Below, piece after piece: positions 8,949-17,697 of a stretch of 64,000 bases of DNA. Numbering within the stretch: position 1 is the stretch's first letter; the number at the start of each line of letters is the position of its first letter. Below the pieces are notes generated by a model that saw only the letters and a program-made list of their open reading frames with translations, had not been told where the DNA came from and ran no database searches. The DNA lies in contig JALUWX010000020.1 in NCBI GenBank assembly GCA_027019265.1, forward strand, positions 29,333 to 93,332, written 5' to 3'. The DNA comes from Phycisphaerales bacterium. GTDB lineage: Bacteria; Planctomycetota; Phycisphaerae; Phycisphaerales; UBA1924. The translations under genes were made by a program, and so were the position numbers.

Positions 8949-9758
8949 TCACCGCCGACGACGTGCCCCGAGCGCACCCGCACCCAGCAGCACCATCACC
9001 GACCCGGGCGCGGGGACGTACCCGATGTTGTCGATCGTCGCGATATTCCCGATCGTCCCCGGATTCGTCCCGTACTCCCCGTCGTTCACGGAGATGAAGT
9101 CGTACCGACCCCACTCGCTGTTCCACCCGTTGTAGGTGCGCGAGATCTCCACGATCGTCTCGCCCGACTCGATGTCCACGATCGTCGTATCGAACACCCC
9201 AGACTCCGTATCGACCTCGAGCACGATCCGGTACCACGTGTCGAACGACCACGAGTGCGCCCCGAGACCGAAGTCCCTCGAGGCGCCGTTCTGACCGTCC
9301 GCGTTCCGCACGTAGAGACGGAACCGGTTCGACCCGCGCGTCGCGTACACAAACGCCTGAGGCATCCAGTTGAAATCCGACTGATCCGTCTCCTGGAAGA
9401 ACCCCGAAGCGGCGATCCAGTTCGGATTGCTCCCGTTCCCTCCACGATCCAATCGCAGATCCGTCTCGAATCGCTGGTAGCGAGAATGCTCCACCTGCCC
9501 CGCGATCCCACCCGATGACCCGATCCCGTCCCCGTTGATCTGCATCGCGCGGGTCATCGAACCGAACGCGTCCTGGGTCTCGATCACCGAAACCGTCGGC
9601 CCGGGGTTGCTCGGGCTGTCGATGAACGACGACACGTCCCGCCAGATCCCGGCCGGCGAATCCCCGATGTCGTACCCCTCGAAACCTTCCGAAACAACAC
9701 CCGCGCCCGCCGCCGACACCGTCAGCGTGAGCGCACCGATCGCGCACTGTGCTCGCAT
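8949..9758 (-). CDS. Secreted PEP-CTERM-type protein with lectin-like fold
   Basis: 269 residues from the third of three adjacent ATGs (9758), which puts GGAG 6 nt upstream and leaves a signal peptide ending near SAAGA. The body (GFEGYDIGDSPAG..., YRIVLEVDTESG...) looks like a concanavalin/laminin-G beta sandwich typical of extracellular carbohydrate- or matrix-binding proteins. The tail VPAPGSVMVLLGAGALGARRRR is the same sorting tag as in the gene at 3257. It is downstream of moxR on the same strand but separated by a hairpin. Confidence 0.75.
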   Translation of the reverse strand: MRAQCAIGALTLTVSAAGAGVVSEGFEGYDIGDSPAGIWRDVSSFIDSPSNPGPTVSVIETQDAFGSMTRAMQINGDGIGSSGGIAGQVEHSRYQRFETDLRLDRGGNGSNPNWIAASGFFQETDQSDFNWMPQAFVYATRGSNRFRLYVRNADGQNGASRDFGLGAHSWSFDTWYRIVLEVDTESGVFDTTIVDIESGETIVEISRTYNGWNSEWGRYDFISVNDGEYGTNPGTIGNIATIDNIGYVPAPGSVMVLLGAGALGARRRR

Positions 9759-9913
9759 CATCATCTCCAGTTGTGCGGCGGGTCCCTCATCGGCGCATGT
9801 CCCCATCCGCCGATCTCGGTGTGTCGTGACACCAAAACAATGTCGCTCCGAGCCGCATCGATCGCAACGACCGAAGCAATCCGCAGCGGATCCCCCACTG
9901 TTCCATTTATCTA

Positions 9914-9934
9914 GCTGATTTGAACCAAATCAGC
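9914..9934 (-). repeat. Perfect hairpin at the moxR stop codon
   Basis: GCTGATTTG and CAAATCAGC form 9-bp perfect arms around a 3-nt loop, and the arm nearest the gene includes the TGA stop of moxR. There is no T-run, so it is either a weak terminator/mRNA 3'-end stabiliser or a protein site between moxR and the PEP-CTERM gene. Confidence 0.5.
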
Positions 9935-10982
9935 CCCCGCGAATCGCCGGATCTCGGGGGAGCGTCTCGACGATGTTCCGGACCACCCCGTCCGTGTCGA
10001 TCTGCTCCGCGCTCGCTTCAAAGTTCAGCATCACCCGATGACGCAGCGCCGGGAGCGCCACACGCTGCACGTCCTCGATCGACGCGCTCGGACGACCGTC
10101 CAAAAGCGCCCGGACTTTCGCGCCCAGCATCAACGCCTGCGCCGCGCGCGGCGACGCGCCGAGCGCCACATACCGATTCACCATCGGGGTCGCGAACGCG
10201 CCGTCCGAGAGCTCCGACTTCGGATGGGTCGCGAGCACACAACGGATCGCATAATCCGACACGTGCTCCGGGACCGGGACCCTCCGCACCAGCGCCTGGT
10301 GCGCAAGCAAGCCCCGCGCATCGAGCACCTTCTCGATCGTCGGGACCTCCGCGCCCGTCGTCCGATCCAGGATCTCCTTCATCTCCTCGCGCGACGAGTA
10401 CCCCACGCGCAGCTTGAAGAAGAACCGATCGAGCTGCGCCTCGGGGAGCGGATACGTCCCCTCCTGCTCCACCGGATTCTGGGTCGCAAGCACGAAGAAC
10501 GGCGCCGGGAGCTCGTGCGTCACCCCCCCCACCGTCACCGAACGCTCCTGCATCGCTTCGAGCAGCGCGCTCTGGGTCTTCGGAGTCGCGCGGTTGATCT
10601 CGTCAGCCAAGACGATGTTCGCGAACACCGGCCCACGCTGGAACCGGAACGAACGACGAGCCCGACCCGACTCATCGACCTCCTCGTCCACCACCGTCGT
10701 CCCCGTGATATCCGCCGGCATCAGGTCCGGGGTGAACTGCACACGACCGAACTCCAGATCGACGGCCTGCGCGATCGAACGGACCAGCAACGTCTTCCCG
10801 ATCCCAGGGACCCCCTCGAGCAAGGTGTGACCCCCAGCAAACAGACACGTCAGCGCGTCCTCCACCGACTCGCGCTGTCCCACCACCACGCGCCCCACCT
10901 GGTCACGCACACGCTCGAAATCTGCGCGGAACGTGTCCGCCGCTCGTTGGGTCGCTTCCACATCGGGGGTTTGATCGCTCAT
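9930..10982 (-). CDS. MoxR-family AAA+ ATPase
   Basis: 350 residues. Walker A GVPGIGKT (57-64), Walker B with VLADEINR, and the MoxR signature around NRATPKTQSALLEAMQERSV and FVLATQNPVEQEGTYPLPEAQLDRF are all intact. These chaperone-like ATPases act on VWA-domain partners. The partner is not adjacent here; the only VWA gene in the window is at 537-2369. The ATG lies 6 nt after a TAGGAT box, in an element nearly identical to that of rlmE, whose operon contains the VWA gene. Confidence 0.93.
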   Translation of the reverse strand: MSDQTPDVEATQRAADTFRADFERVRDQVGRVVVGQRESVEDALTCLFAGGHTLLEGVPGIGKTLLVRSIAQAVDLEFGRVQFTPDLMPADITGTTVVDEEVDESGRARRSFRFQRGPVFANIVLADEINRATPKTQSALLEAMQERSVTVGGVTHELPAPFFVLATQNPVEQEGTYPLPEAQLDRFFFKLRVGYSSREEMKEILDRTTGAEVPTIEKVLDARGLLAHQALVRRVPVPEHVSDYAIRCVLATHPKSELSDGAFATPMVNRYVALGASPRAAQALMLGAKVRALLDGRPSASIEDVQRVALPALRHRVMLNFEASAEQIDTDGVVRNIVETLPRDPAIRGG

Positions 10983-10988
10983 GGAGCG

Positions 10989-10994
10989 ATCCTA
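10989..10994 (-). promoter_or_regulatory. Putative -10 box of moxR, leaderless start
   Basis: TAGGAT, six bases, then the moxR ATG on the minus strand. The 17 nt GATAGGATCGCTCCATG differ from the rlmE copy at one base. No ribosome-binding site fits in the gap. It lies 6 bp from the T-run of the tRNA-Cys terminator. Confidence 0.55.
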
Positions 10995-11000
10995 TCGCAC

Positions 11001-11038
11001 AAAAAACGAACAAGCCGACCCGGATCGGATCGGCTCGT
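11001..11038 (-). terminator. Rho-independent terminator of tRNA-Cys
   Basis: On the minus strand, ACGAGCCGA pairs with TCGGCTTGT (9 bp, one G-U) around an 11-nt loop and is followed closely by six T. It begins 11 nt beyond the 3' end of the tRNA. Confidence 0.75.
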
Positions 11039-11048
11039 CCCATGAAAG

Positions 11049-11133
11049 AGGCCGCGGTGGGATTCGAACCCACGATGGGCTTGCGCTCAACGGATTTGCA
11101 ATCCGTTCCCTTCGTCCACTCGGGCACACGGCC
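11049..11133 (-). tRNA. tRNA-Cys (GCA) with a long, Ser-like variable arm
   Basis: The minus strand folds as a complete tRNA: acceptor GGCCGTG/CGCGGCC (one U-G), D stem CCC/GGG, anticodon stem ACGGA/TCCGT with loop TTGCAAA (anticodon GCA), T arm GTGGG-TTCGAAT-CCCAC, and discriminator U73. The region between anticodon and T stems is 16 nt and can form an arm TGAGC/GCCCA (one A-C mismatch) closed by a GCAA tetraloop, a class II architecture normally seen in Ser, Leu and bacterial Tyr tRNAs. The D arm (CCCGAGTGG.CGAAGGG) is also Ser-like. Anticodon and U73 are Cys identity elements. CCA is not encoded. Confidence 0.9.
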
Positions 11134-11262
11134 GTCATTCCTCGCTCTCGAGGGCAGGGACGCTACAAGGGCTCAACCCAAAGGTCAACCCGGCGCGTCC
11201 AAATGCACGATACGATACGCACACACACCCCCCGGAATCGCGATTCCAAGCCCGAGATCCGC

Positions 11263-12330
11263 ATGACCTCACGACCCACCACCCTCGCCGCACCGATCCT
11301 CATCGCGATCCTCGCCGGGCAATCGCTCGCGCAGGACACCCAGCGTGTGATCCCCGTCGCGCCCGAGGAAGAAGGCAGCGCCTCCAGCGAGCCCTCGGAC
11401 GATCTCCCGCGCATGGGGACCAACGAAACACCCATCCCCCCCTCCAAGTCCGAACGCTCCGAGCCCCACCATCCCGGCCTCACCGGGGGGGACGACTGGA
11501 TGCGCGCCCTGAGCGATTCGCTGGCCGACGACATCGAACCCGCAACACTCCCCGAGGGGACCTTCATCATCTCGCGCCCCGGCCGACTCGTCCCGGCCCC
11601 CAACGAACGGGTGATCTTCGTCCCCGACCACGCGCACCGACTCCCCGGCGAAGGCCCCATGCTCATCCTCCCCAGCGCCTCACTCGCGCGGCTCGAACAA
11701 GTCTGGGCAAACCAACCCGTCATCCTCTCCGGCGAAGTCTTCCGCTATCGAGAACACACCTACCTCCTCGTCTCCGACTCCACAATCGGCGCGTTCGAGG
11801 TTCCCGAACCGATCCAAAGCCCGGACACCACGACCGAGGACCAGCCCGACGAGAACACAGCGCCCGCTGAGAACGCTCAGCCCAGCGCGACCCTCGAGGA
11901 CGATCCCGAAGTCCGCGCCCTCCTCGATGAGCTCCAAGCGGACATCGCCCCCACGGAAGACCCCCGCGCGATCGAGGAACTCAACGACCCGAGACAGCGC
12001 CAGGGGGACCTCGAGTCCGCGCCCCCCGCGCTCGCGCCCGGGATCCGCGAGGGCGCGATCCTGGTCCGACGCGCCGCGCGTCTCGTCCGCGCCAACGACG
12101 GCGCGTGGAGCGCCGTCTTCGACAACGACGACATGACCAGCGCCGACGGGATCGAGCTCACCCTCCTCCCCTGCCTCCTCTCGGAACGGATGGAGAACGC
12201 CGCCATCGCCTTCGGCCCGGAAACCCGGTTCACCATCTCCGGGCGCATCACCATCCACCACGGGCGCGCGTACATCCTCCCCACCTTCTACCAACGCACG
12301 CGCCCGGGAGAAATCGAGCCCTGGCAGTAA
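11263..12330 (+). CDS. Secreted unknown protein
   Basis: 355 residues from the ATG at 11263, chosen because a signal peptide follows at once (MTSRPTTLAAPILIAILAGQSLAQ). Two similar segments of about 100 residues appear to be present. The first has EGTFIISRPGRLV... and ends near HTYLLVSD. The second has EGAILVRRAARLV... and ends near GRAYILPTFY. They are separated by an acidic, Pro-rich linker, so this looks like an internal duplication of a small beta domain. I do not recognise the family. A TACGAT box near 11211 could be its -10. Confidence 0.75.
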   Translation: MTSRPTTLAAPILIAILAGQSLAQDTQRVIPVAPEEEGSASSEPSDDLPRMGTNETPIPPSKSERSEPHHPGLTGGDDWMRALSDSLADDIEPATLPEGTFIISRPGRLVPAPNERVIFVPDHAHRLPGEGPMLILPSASLARLEQVWANQPVILSGEVFRYREHTYLLVSDSTIGAFEVPEPIQSPDTTTEDQPDENTAPAENAQPSATLEDDPEVRALLDELQADIAPTEDPRAIEELNDPRQRQGDLESAPPALAPGIREGAILVRRAARLVRANDGAWSAVFDNDDMTSADGIELTLLPCLLSERMENAAIAFGPETRFTISGRITIHHGRAYILPTFYQRTRPGEIEPWQ

Positions 12331-12372
12331 CCAGGGCTCGGACGAGTTTCAGATTGTCTCAGGCACCCCAGC

Positions 12373-13731
12373 TCACACGGGCTGGGTCTGGGGATCCGTG
12401 CCCTGGACAGGACGGTCCTCCAGCGCCATCGGGTGGGTCGGCGCGGCGCTGACGGCGAACCCCTCGACCGGGGAGAACCGGGACCCGTAGAGCGGGATCT
12501 TGTGATTCACGACCGAACGCCCGAACATCGAAGCGAGCACCGTGCGCCCCACGAAGATGATCGCGAACATCACAAGGTTCGCGAGCAGCAACTCGACCGT
12601 CGAGGTCCACCCCATGTACACCATGACCGAGGTGACCACGATCATCAGCAGCGCGGCCGGGATCATCGCGCCCCACCCGAGCATCATCACCTGGTCGTAC
12701 CGAACACGGGGGATCGTCCAACGCACGAGCATGGACAGGAACACCACGAGCAGCGTCTTGATCAGGAACACGTGGACCTTCAGGACCACCGCGAGCACAC
12801 CCGTCGCTTCAACGCTCGTCAAGCCAACGAACGGAAGGTCGTACCCACCCAGGAACAACAGCACGAAGAACGCGCTCCCCACGAAGAAGTGTGAGTACTC
12901 CGCAAGGGGGTAGAGCGCGAAGCGCATCGACGAGTATTCCGTGTGGAACCCACCCACGAGTTCCTGTTCCGCTTCCGCGTTGTCGAACGGCGCACGGTTC
13001 GCTTCCGCCAGCGTGCAGATGTAGAACAGGATCGCCGGCGCGGGCATGGACAGCACCATCCACCCGTGCTCACGCTGATGCGCGATGATGTCGTTCGGGA
13101 CGAACGACCCCGCGATGAGCAGCACACACAGCAGCGCGATCCCCATCGGGATCTCGTAGCTGATCATCTGAGCCGTGCAGCGCAGACCACCCAGCATCGA
13201 GTACTTGTTGTTCGAAGCCCAACCCCCGAGCGTCACCCCGTACACCCCGACCGAAGCGACGGCCAGCAGGTACACGATCCCGATCGAGACCTCAGCACCA
13301 GCGACGGACACGTTCTCCCCACCGATCGTCCACCCCACGAGCGGGAGCGTCATCTCCGGCATGGACCAGTACCCGCCCCACGGAAGAATCACAAACCCGA
13401 GCAGCGCCGGGACCACCGCGAACACGGGCGCAAGGGTGAAGAGCACCCTGTCCACATTCGCCGGGGTGTAGTCCTCCTTGAGGAAGAACTTGAGCCCGTC
13501 AGCAGCGCCCTGACCGAGCCCGGCCATCCCCTTGAGGAACTTCAGGAACGGGAGCCCAAGGTCCAGACCCGTCCGGTTCGGACCCAACCGGTCCTGGATA
13601 TACGCCGACACCTTGCGCTCGAAATACACGCAAAGACCGGCCATCACCAGCACCACGTGCGCGCCGATACCGAGCACCAATGCCGAGACCAAAAACTGCC
13701 CTGTGATCAGATCCGCAAGGAAATCGCTCAT
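12373..13731 (-). CDS. nuoH: NADH-quinone oxidoreductase subunit H (complex I)
   Basis: 452 residues from the ATG at 13731 (MSDFLADLITGQF); upstream codons of the longer frame are not family-like. NuoH is the membrane subunit at the quinone-binding interface. Its most conserved stretches are here: ERKVSAYIQDRLGPNRTG, SYEIPMG, AEANRAPFDNAEAEQELVGGFHTEYS and WTIPRVRYDQ. About 8-9 membrane helices are evident, and the length exceeds the usual 320-440 because of extended loops. No other nuo gene occurs in the window. The gene follows the NRDE gene by 5 bp. Confidence 0.95.
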   Translation of the reverse strand: MSDFLADLITGQFLVSALVLGIGAHVVLVMAGLCVYFERKVSAYIQDRLGPNRTGLDLGLPFLKFLKGMAGLGQGAADGLKFFLKEDYTPANVDRVLFTLAPVFAVVPALLGFVILPWGGYWSMPEMTLPLVGWTIGGENVSVAGAEVSIGIVYLLAVASVGVYGVTLGGWASNNKYSMLGGLRCTAQMISYEIPMGIALLCVLLIAGSFVPNDIIAHQREHGWMVLSMPAPAILFYICTLAEANRAPFDNAEAEQELVGGFHTEYSSMRFALYPLAEYSHFFVGSAFFVLLFLGGYDLPFVGLTSVEATGVLAVVLKVHVFLIKTLLVVFLSMLVRWTIPRVRYDQVMMLGWGAMIPAALLMIVVTSVMVYMGWTSTVELLLANLVMFAIIFVGRTVLASMFGRSVVNHKIPLYGSRFSPVEGFAVSAAPTHPMALEDRPVQGTDPQTQPV

Positions 13732-13736
13732 GACGG

Positions 13737-14483
13737 CTACTGTAGCAGCCCAGCGCCGACAGGGTCTACGCTCGGGTCCCCCTCCTCGAGCGCTTCGTAC
13801 CGCATCCTCGGTCTCTCCCACCCCTGCTCAAACTCCACCGTCGTGATCGAGACCGTCCGCGCATCCTCGCGCGACATGAGCACGCTCTCCTCGGGCCGAT
13901 CCTCCCAGCGATGGCGGTGATAGTCGTCTTGATGCGCCGGGGTCGGATCGTGACGAACCATCTCCTCGAACAAGGGGAGCCGATCCTGAACGATCTCGTC
14001 CCCGAGCCCGGACGAAGCCACCACCACGGGGGTGAAGAACTCGCTCGGATCACGGAGCAGCCGGAGCTCGAGCCCGTCCCATCGGGTGATGAGCACACGC
14101 AGCCCATCATCCGTCATCTCGACAGCGAACGCCGTGTGGGGCGCATACGCCGTTAAGTCCATGCCCTCCAACACCTTGAGCCGAGATTCCAGATCCGGCG
14201 CATCGATGATCGCGAGCGGGATCTCCCCCCGGGACTTCGTCGCCGGAGCCCGCCCGTTGTCCGGGATATTCACATTCAACACCCCCGTGCACACACCGTC
14301 CTTGGTCGTCGCCACCCACGTCCCCCCCGCATCGGGGTCCGTCGGACACTCGACGACCAACCCGCTCCGGAGGGTCCTCGCCGTCGGCCCGATCGCCTCG
14401 GACCGATCCCGCTGCTCATCGCGCGCATGAACAACCCGGTACCCCGTACCCCCGGGGGTCTCGATAATGGTCAGTGTGCACAT
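13737..14483 (-). CDS. NRDE/TANGO2-family protein
   Basis: 248 residues. The protein begins MCTLTI, with Cys2 as the likely N-terminal nucleophile of this Ntn-hydrolase-related family, and has HARDEQRDR in place of the canonical NRDE motif. A GGTWVATTKDGVCTGVLN segment (TWxGxNxxG-like) follows. Function in bacteria is unknown; the eukaryotic homologue TANGO2 has been linked to haem or lipid handling. The ATG overlaps the stop of the DinB-like gene (ATGA), and nuoH follows after 5 bp, giving a probable three-gene operon. Confidence 0.82.
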   Translation of the reverse strand: MCTLTIIETPGGTGYRVVHARDEQRDRSEAIGPTARTLRSGLVVECPTDPDAGGTWVATTKDGVCTGVLNVNIPDNGRAPATKSRGEIPLAIIDAPDLESRLKVLEGMDLTAYAPHTAFAVEMTDDGLRVLITRWDGLELRLLRDPSEFFTPVVVASSGLGDEIVQDRLPLFEEMVRHDPTPAHQDDYHRHRWEDRPEESVLMSREDARTVSITTVEFEQGWERPRMRYEALEEGDPSVDPVGAGLLQ

Positions 14484-15001
14484 CAGGAAGCGCTTATTGT
14501 CGAAGTCTCGAAGTTCACCGTGCTCGGGGCTTTCCCGAACCCGTCGGGGAGGTCGATCCCCAGCTCCAACGCGATCGCGTTGATGATCGCGTTGTGATGG
14601 ATCGCGTGGTGCATCGCGAAGAAGATCTCGCGCCCCCGGGTCGAGCCCAGGTCCTCACACACTCCATCGCACGAACACATCACGTGAGCCGTCACGGATT
14701 CCGAGAGCAACTCCGCGTCCATATCCCCCAACGCCGAGCGGATCATCGTGATCTCGCGCCGCGCTTCCTCCCGGTCGCTCTCAACACCCGTCCCACGCGC
14801 CCGATGGTCGTAGTCGATCTTCTCGCTCGAAGGGGTCAGGATCGCGCCCTTGAAGTGGTCGAGCGTGTGACGCAGGTGCTTCCCGATCGTCCCCCCTTTG
14901 ACGACCTTGGATTCGAAGGTGTAGGACTCATCCCCGATCGAACCAACCAGGTCGTCGAGCTGAGCGAGGATCGCGTCGGATGCGCAAACAACGGCGGACA
15001 T
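14483..15001 (-). CDS. DinB-like four-helix protein
   Basis: 172 residues from the ATG at 15001, which has GGAGG 4 nt upstream. Histidines at IGKHLRHTLDHF and AMHHAIHHNAII are placed as in DinB/YfiT metal-binding four-helix bundles, which often act as thiol-S-transferases. First gene of the DinB-NRDE-nuoH cluster. The family call rests on the His pattern and helical periodicity only. Confidence 0.7.
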   Translation of the reverse strand: MSAVVCASDAILAQLDDLVGSIGDESYTFESKVVKGGTIGKHLRHTLDHFKGAILTPSSEKIDYDHRARGTGVESDREEARREITMIRSALGDMDAELLSESVTAHVMCSCDGVCEDLGSTRGREIFFAMHHAIHHNAIINAIALELGIDLPDGFGKAPSTVNFETSTISAS

Positions 15002-15113
15002 AGGGCCTCCAAGCCGGGTCGTTGCGCACACAAACCCGTGTGCATCATCCATCAATGATCGAAGACAAGTCCCGGCGACTTTGGAATTACTATAGAGAAG
15101 CGCCCCGCGCCGA

Positions 15114-16778
15114 TCAAACCGCTTCCAATGTCCCGAATCCCTTGATCGCTTCGATAATCTCCCGATGGTTCGCGCAGCGCGGACACTTGCTCTGCCCCCC
15201 GAGCTTCCCGCGCGACTCGAGCCACCGATGGAATGTCCCCATCGGGAGCGCCGTCACCACAGGTGGCGCCATCCCCAAAGAGTCCGTCCGTTTCGTGTTG
15301 TAGTCCACGTTCACGGCGCGCACCGCGCGGTCGAACCCGTCCGACACCCGCGCCAGCTCCTCCGCACTCGGTTCGTGCGCGAACTCGATCGCGAGTTCCA
15401 GACCAGACCTCGTCGTTTCGCTCGGGTAGATCGGTGAAGCCGTGAACTCCCCGATCTCGAGCCCCGTCTCGCGGGCGGCCGCGCTGACCCCCAGCTCGAT
15501 GTGCTCCCCGATCAGGTTCTCCCCGAACGCATTGATGAAGTGCGTGTGCCGACCCACGATCCGGAGTCTGCAAGCGCCATCCCCCCCACGACCATCGAAC
15601 CCGTCCGGGATCGAATCGAACTCGACCACGTCCCCGATGATGTATCGCCACAGCCCCGCATTCGTGGACATCACGACCACGTACTGCTGACCCTTCTCGA
15701 CCTCCCAGCACGACAGCGCCCTCGGGTTCTCGTCCTCGATCTCCTCGCGCGGGACGAACTCGAAGAAAATCCCCGTGTCGCTCATTAGGCGCATCCCCGG
15801 ATCCCCAGCGAGATCCTGCTGCGCGATGAACCCCTCCGACGCCGGGTACAGCTCGTGCCGACACGGGAAGTCGATCGACGGATCCCCCGAGAACGCGCTG
15901 TTCATCCTCGGAATAAACGGGGTGTACTTCACACCCCCGTGCACGAACACCTCAAGGTTCGGCCACACATCCCGCGCACAGCGTGCATCGGCCCCGCGCT
16001 CCCGCGCGAGCTCCACCACCCGATCGATCAGCACCATCGCCCACGAGGGCATCCCCGAGATGAACCGGATGTCTTGACCGATCGTCAGCTGCGCCATCGA
16101 TTCGATTTTCTCCGTCCACTCGCTCAGCAGCGCGATCTCCGGACCCGGCGAATAGATCTCCGACAACGGCCACTTGATCAGCGGCGTCACCAACCCCGAC
16201 AGATCACCCGTCGCGATCCCGTGCTCGTTGTACGACAGGTCCGTGGACCCCCCGAGGAACAAGCACCGCCCCCCCATGATCCGCTCCGGGTGCACACCTC
16301 GGTTGATCAGGTGCGCGAAGATATCGAGCGAAGCAAGATAGTTCGACCGCATCATCTCATCGCTCACGGGGATGTACTTGTCCCCGGCCGTCGTCCCCGA
16401 TGTCTGCGCGAAACGATCCACCCGACCCGACCACAGCACATCGGGCTCCCCGCCCTCGCGCATATCAGCGATGTCGTCCTTGAACGCGTACCAGTCCCGG
16501 ACGGGCATCACCGATCGGTACGCGCGGATCATCTCCGCGTCATCGTTGATCGCCGCGATCTTCAGGAAGTCCGAGCGCAATCCGATCCGGGTCCGCGCGG
16601 ATCGGATCAGGTTGCTGCGGAGCTGACGCGCCTGGATCGCGCACGTGTCGCGCTTCCACATCGCGATGTCAGAGAGCTTCCGACGACGCGCTTCCACGCG
16701 CGCCCGGAGACCCAGACCCACAAGACTCGTGAGCGAATACCCCGCGTTCGGGGTCGGCGCCGGTTTCGATTCGATCAT
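15114..16778 (-). CDS. GH3-family acyl-acid amido synthetase
   Basis: 554 residues from the ATG at 16778 (MIESKPAPTP). It carries the three nucleotide motifs of the ANL-type GH3 family: SGTTAGDKYIPVS (phosphate loop), LYPASEGFIAQQ and LWRYIIGDVVEF. A C-terminal CPRC motif could bind metal. GH3 enzymes adenylate an acyl acid and join it to an amino acid; plant members conjugate auxin and jasmonate, while bacterial substrates are mostly unknown. The gene lies 31 bp behind an alpha/beta hydrolase, so the pair could make and break the same amide or ester. Confidence 0.87.
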   Translation of the reverse strand: MIESKPAPTPNAGYSLTSLVGLGLRARVEARRRKLSDIAMWKRDTCAIQARQLRSNLIRSARTRIGLRSDFLKIAAINDDAEMIRAYRSVMPVRDWYAFKDDIADMREGGEPDVLWSGRVDRFAQTSGTTAGDKYIPVSDEMMRSNYLASLDIFAHLINRGVHPERIMGGRCLFLGGSTDLSYNEHGIATGDLSGLVTPLIKWPLSEIYSPGPEIALLSEWTEKIESMAQLTIGQDIRFISGMPSWAMVLIDRVVELARERGADARCARDVWPNLEVFVHGGVKYTPFIPRMNSAFSGDPSIDFPCRHELYPASEGFIAQQDLAGDPGMRLMSDTGIFFEFVPREEIEDENPRALSCWEVEKGQQYVVVMSTNAGLWRYIIGDVVEFDSIPDGFDGRGGDGACRLRIVGRHTHFINAFGENLIGEHIELGVSAAARETGLEIGEFTASPIYPSETTRSGLELAIEFAHEPSAEELARVSDGFDRAVRAVNVDYNTKRTDSLGMAPPVVTALPMGTFHRWLESRGKLGGQSKCPRCANHREIIEAIKGFGTLEAV

Positions 16779-16809
16779 CGTGTTCACAGTGTCCGTCCGG
16801 GATCGCCGC

Positions 16810-17607
16810 TCAGCTCCGACGAGCCCCGATCCCGTGCTTGTCAAAGAACGCGTGCATCGACTCACCGAAGGGCACGGGCGCTTCGATCATCGGCGCGTGC
16901 CCGCAGTTGTCGATCCAGAAAAGCTCCGCGTTGGGCATCAGTTCCATGAACCCCTGACCCGCGCTCGGGGGGGTCACTACGTCTTCGCGTCCCCAGATCA
17001 GGAGCGTGGGCTGCTCGATCTCCCCGAGATCGTCCGTCATGTTGTCCCGACGCGCGCTCTTGGACAGCTTCACCATCGCGCGCGCTCCCCCGCGCTCGTT
17101 GAGCAGCTTGTGCGCCCGATCCACGTCTTCCGGGTTCATGAACGACTTGTCGTAGAACAGCTCCCCGATCTTCTCGACGAGCCATTCCCGGCTCGGCCGG
17201 ACCGGAGCCCCCTTCACCACCGTCCGCTCGATCAACCCGCTCGCGCCAGCAAGCACCAGCGCCCTCACCAGCTCGGGACGTTCATGGGTCACGCGCAGCG
17301 CCGTGTGCCCCCCGAACGAGTTGCCCACAAGCACCGCGGGTTCGTCGAGGTACTTGTCCAGGAACTGCATCGTCATCGCAACAACAGAGCGGAGCGAGCA
17401 GTCCGTCATCCGGAGACTCAGAAGAGGAAGCTCGAGGGTGATACAGCGTGCCCGGGGGGAGATGGACTTCACCACCGTCTCCCAGTGCTCGTTGAGCCCG
17501 ACGAGCCCATGAAGAAAGACGACGGGATCACCTTCGCCGCACTCGACGACATCGCCGACGATCGTTCGTCCACTGAGTCCCGTGAGCTCGATCGTGTTAC
17601 GTGTCAT
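16810..17607 (-). CDS. Alpha/beta hydrolase
   Basis: 265 residues from the ATG at 17607. The oxyanion loop HGLVG, nucleophile elbow GNSFGG, acid WGREDVVTPP and catalytic His in DNCGHAPMIE make a complete Ser-Asp-His triad of the hydrolase/haloperoxidase type. The start is uncertain: the promoter at 17698-17726 would leave a leader of about 85 nt, and GGAG lies 12 nt before this ATG, so a start further upstream within the transcript is possible. Expected to form a two-gene operon with the GH3 gene. Confidence 0.87.
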   Translation of the reverse strand: MTRNTIELTGLSGRTIVGDVVECGEGDPVVFLHGLVGLNEHWETVVKSISPRARCITLELPLLSLRMTDCSLRSVVAMTMQFLDKYLDEPAVLVGNSFGGHTALRVTHERPELVRALVLAGASGLIERTVVKGAPVRPSREWLVEKIGELFYDKSFMNPEDVDRAHKLLNERGGARAMVKLSKSARRDNMTDDLGEIEQPTLLIWGREDVVTPPSAGQGFMELMPNAELFWIDNCGHAPMIEAPVPFGESMHAFFDKHGIGARRS

Positions 17608-17697
17608 CGGGATCGTCTGCTCCGACGCGCTCGCTTGTGCGTGTGTCGTGCCCACGGGCGTGCTCCATCTGAAGGCGCGGCCGCGCCCCTCGCGCGA

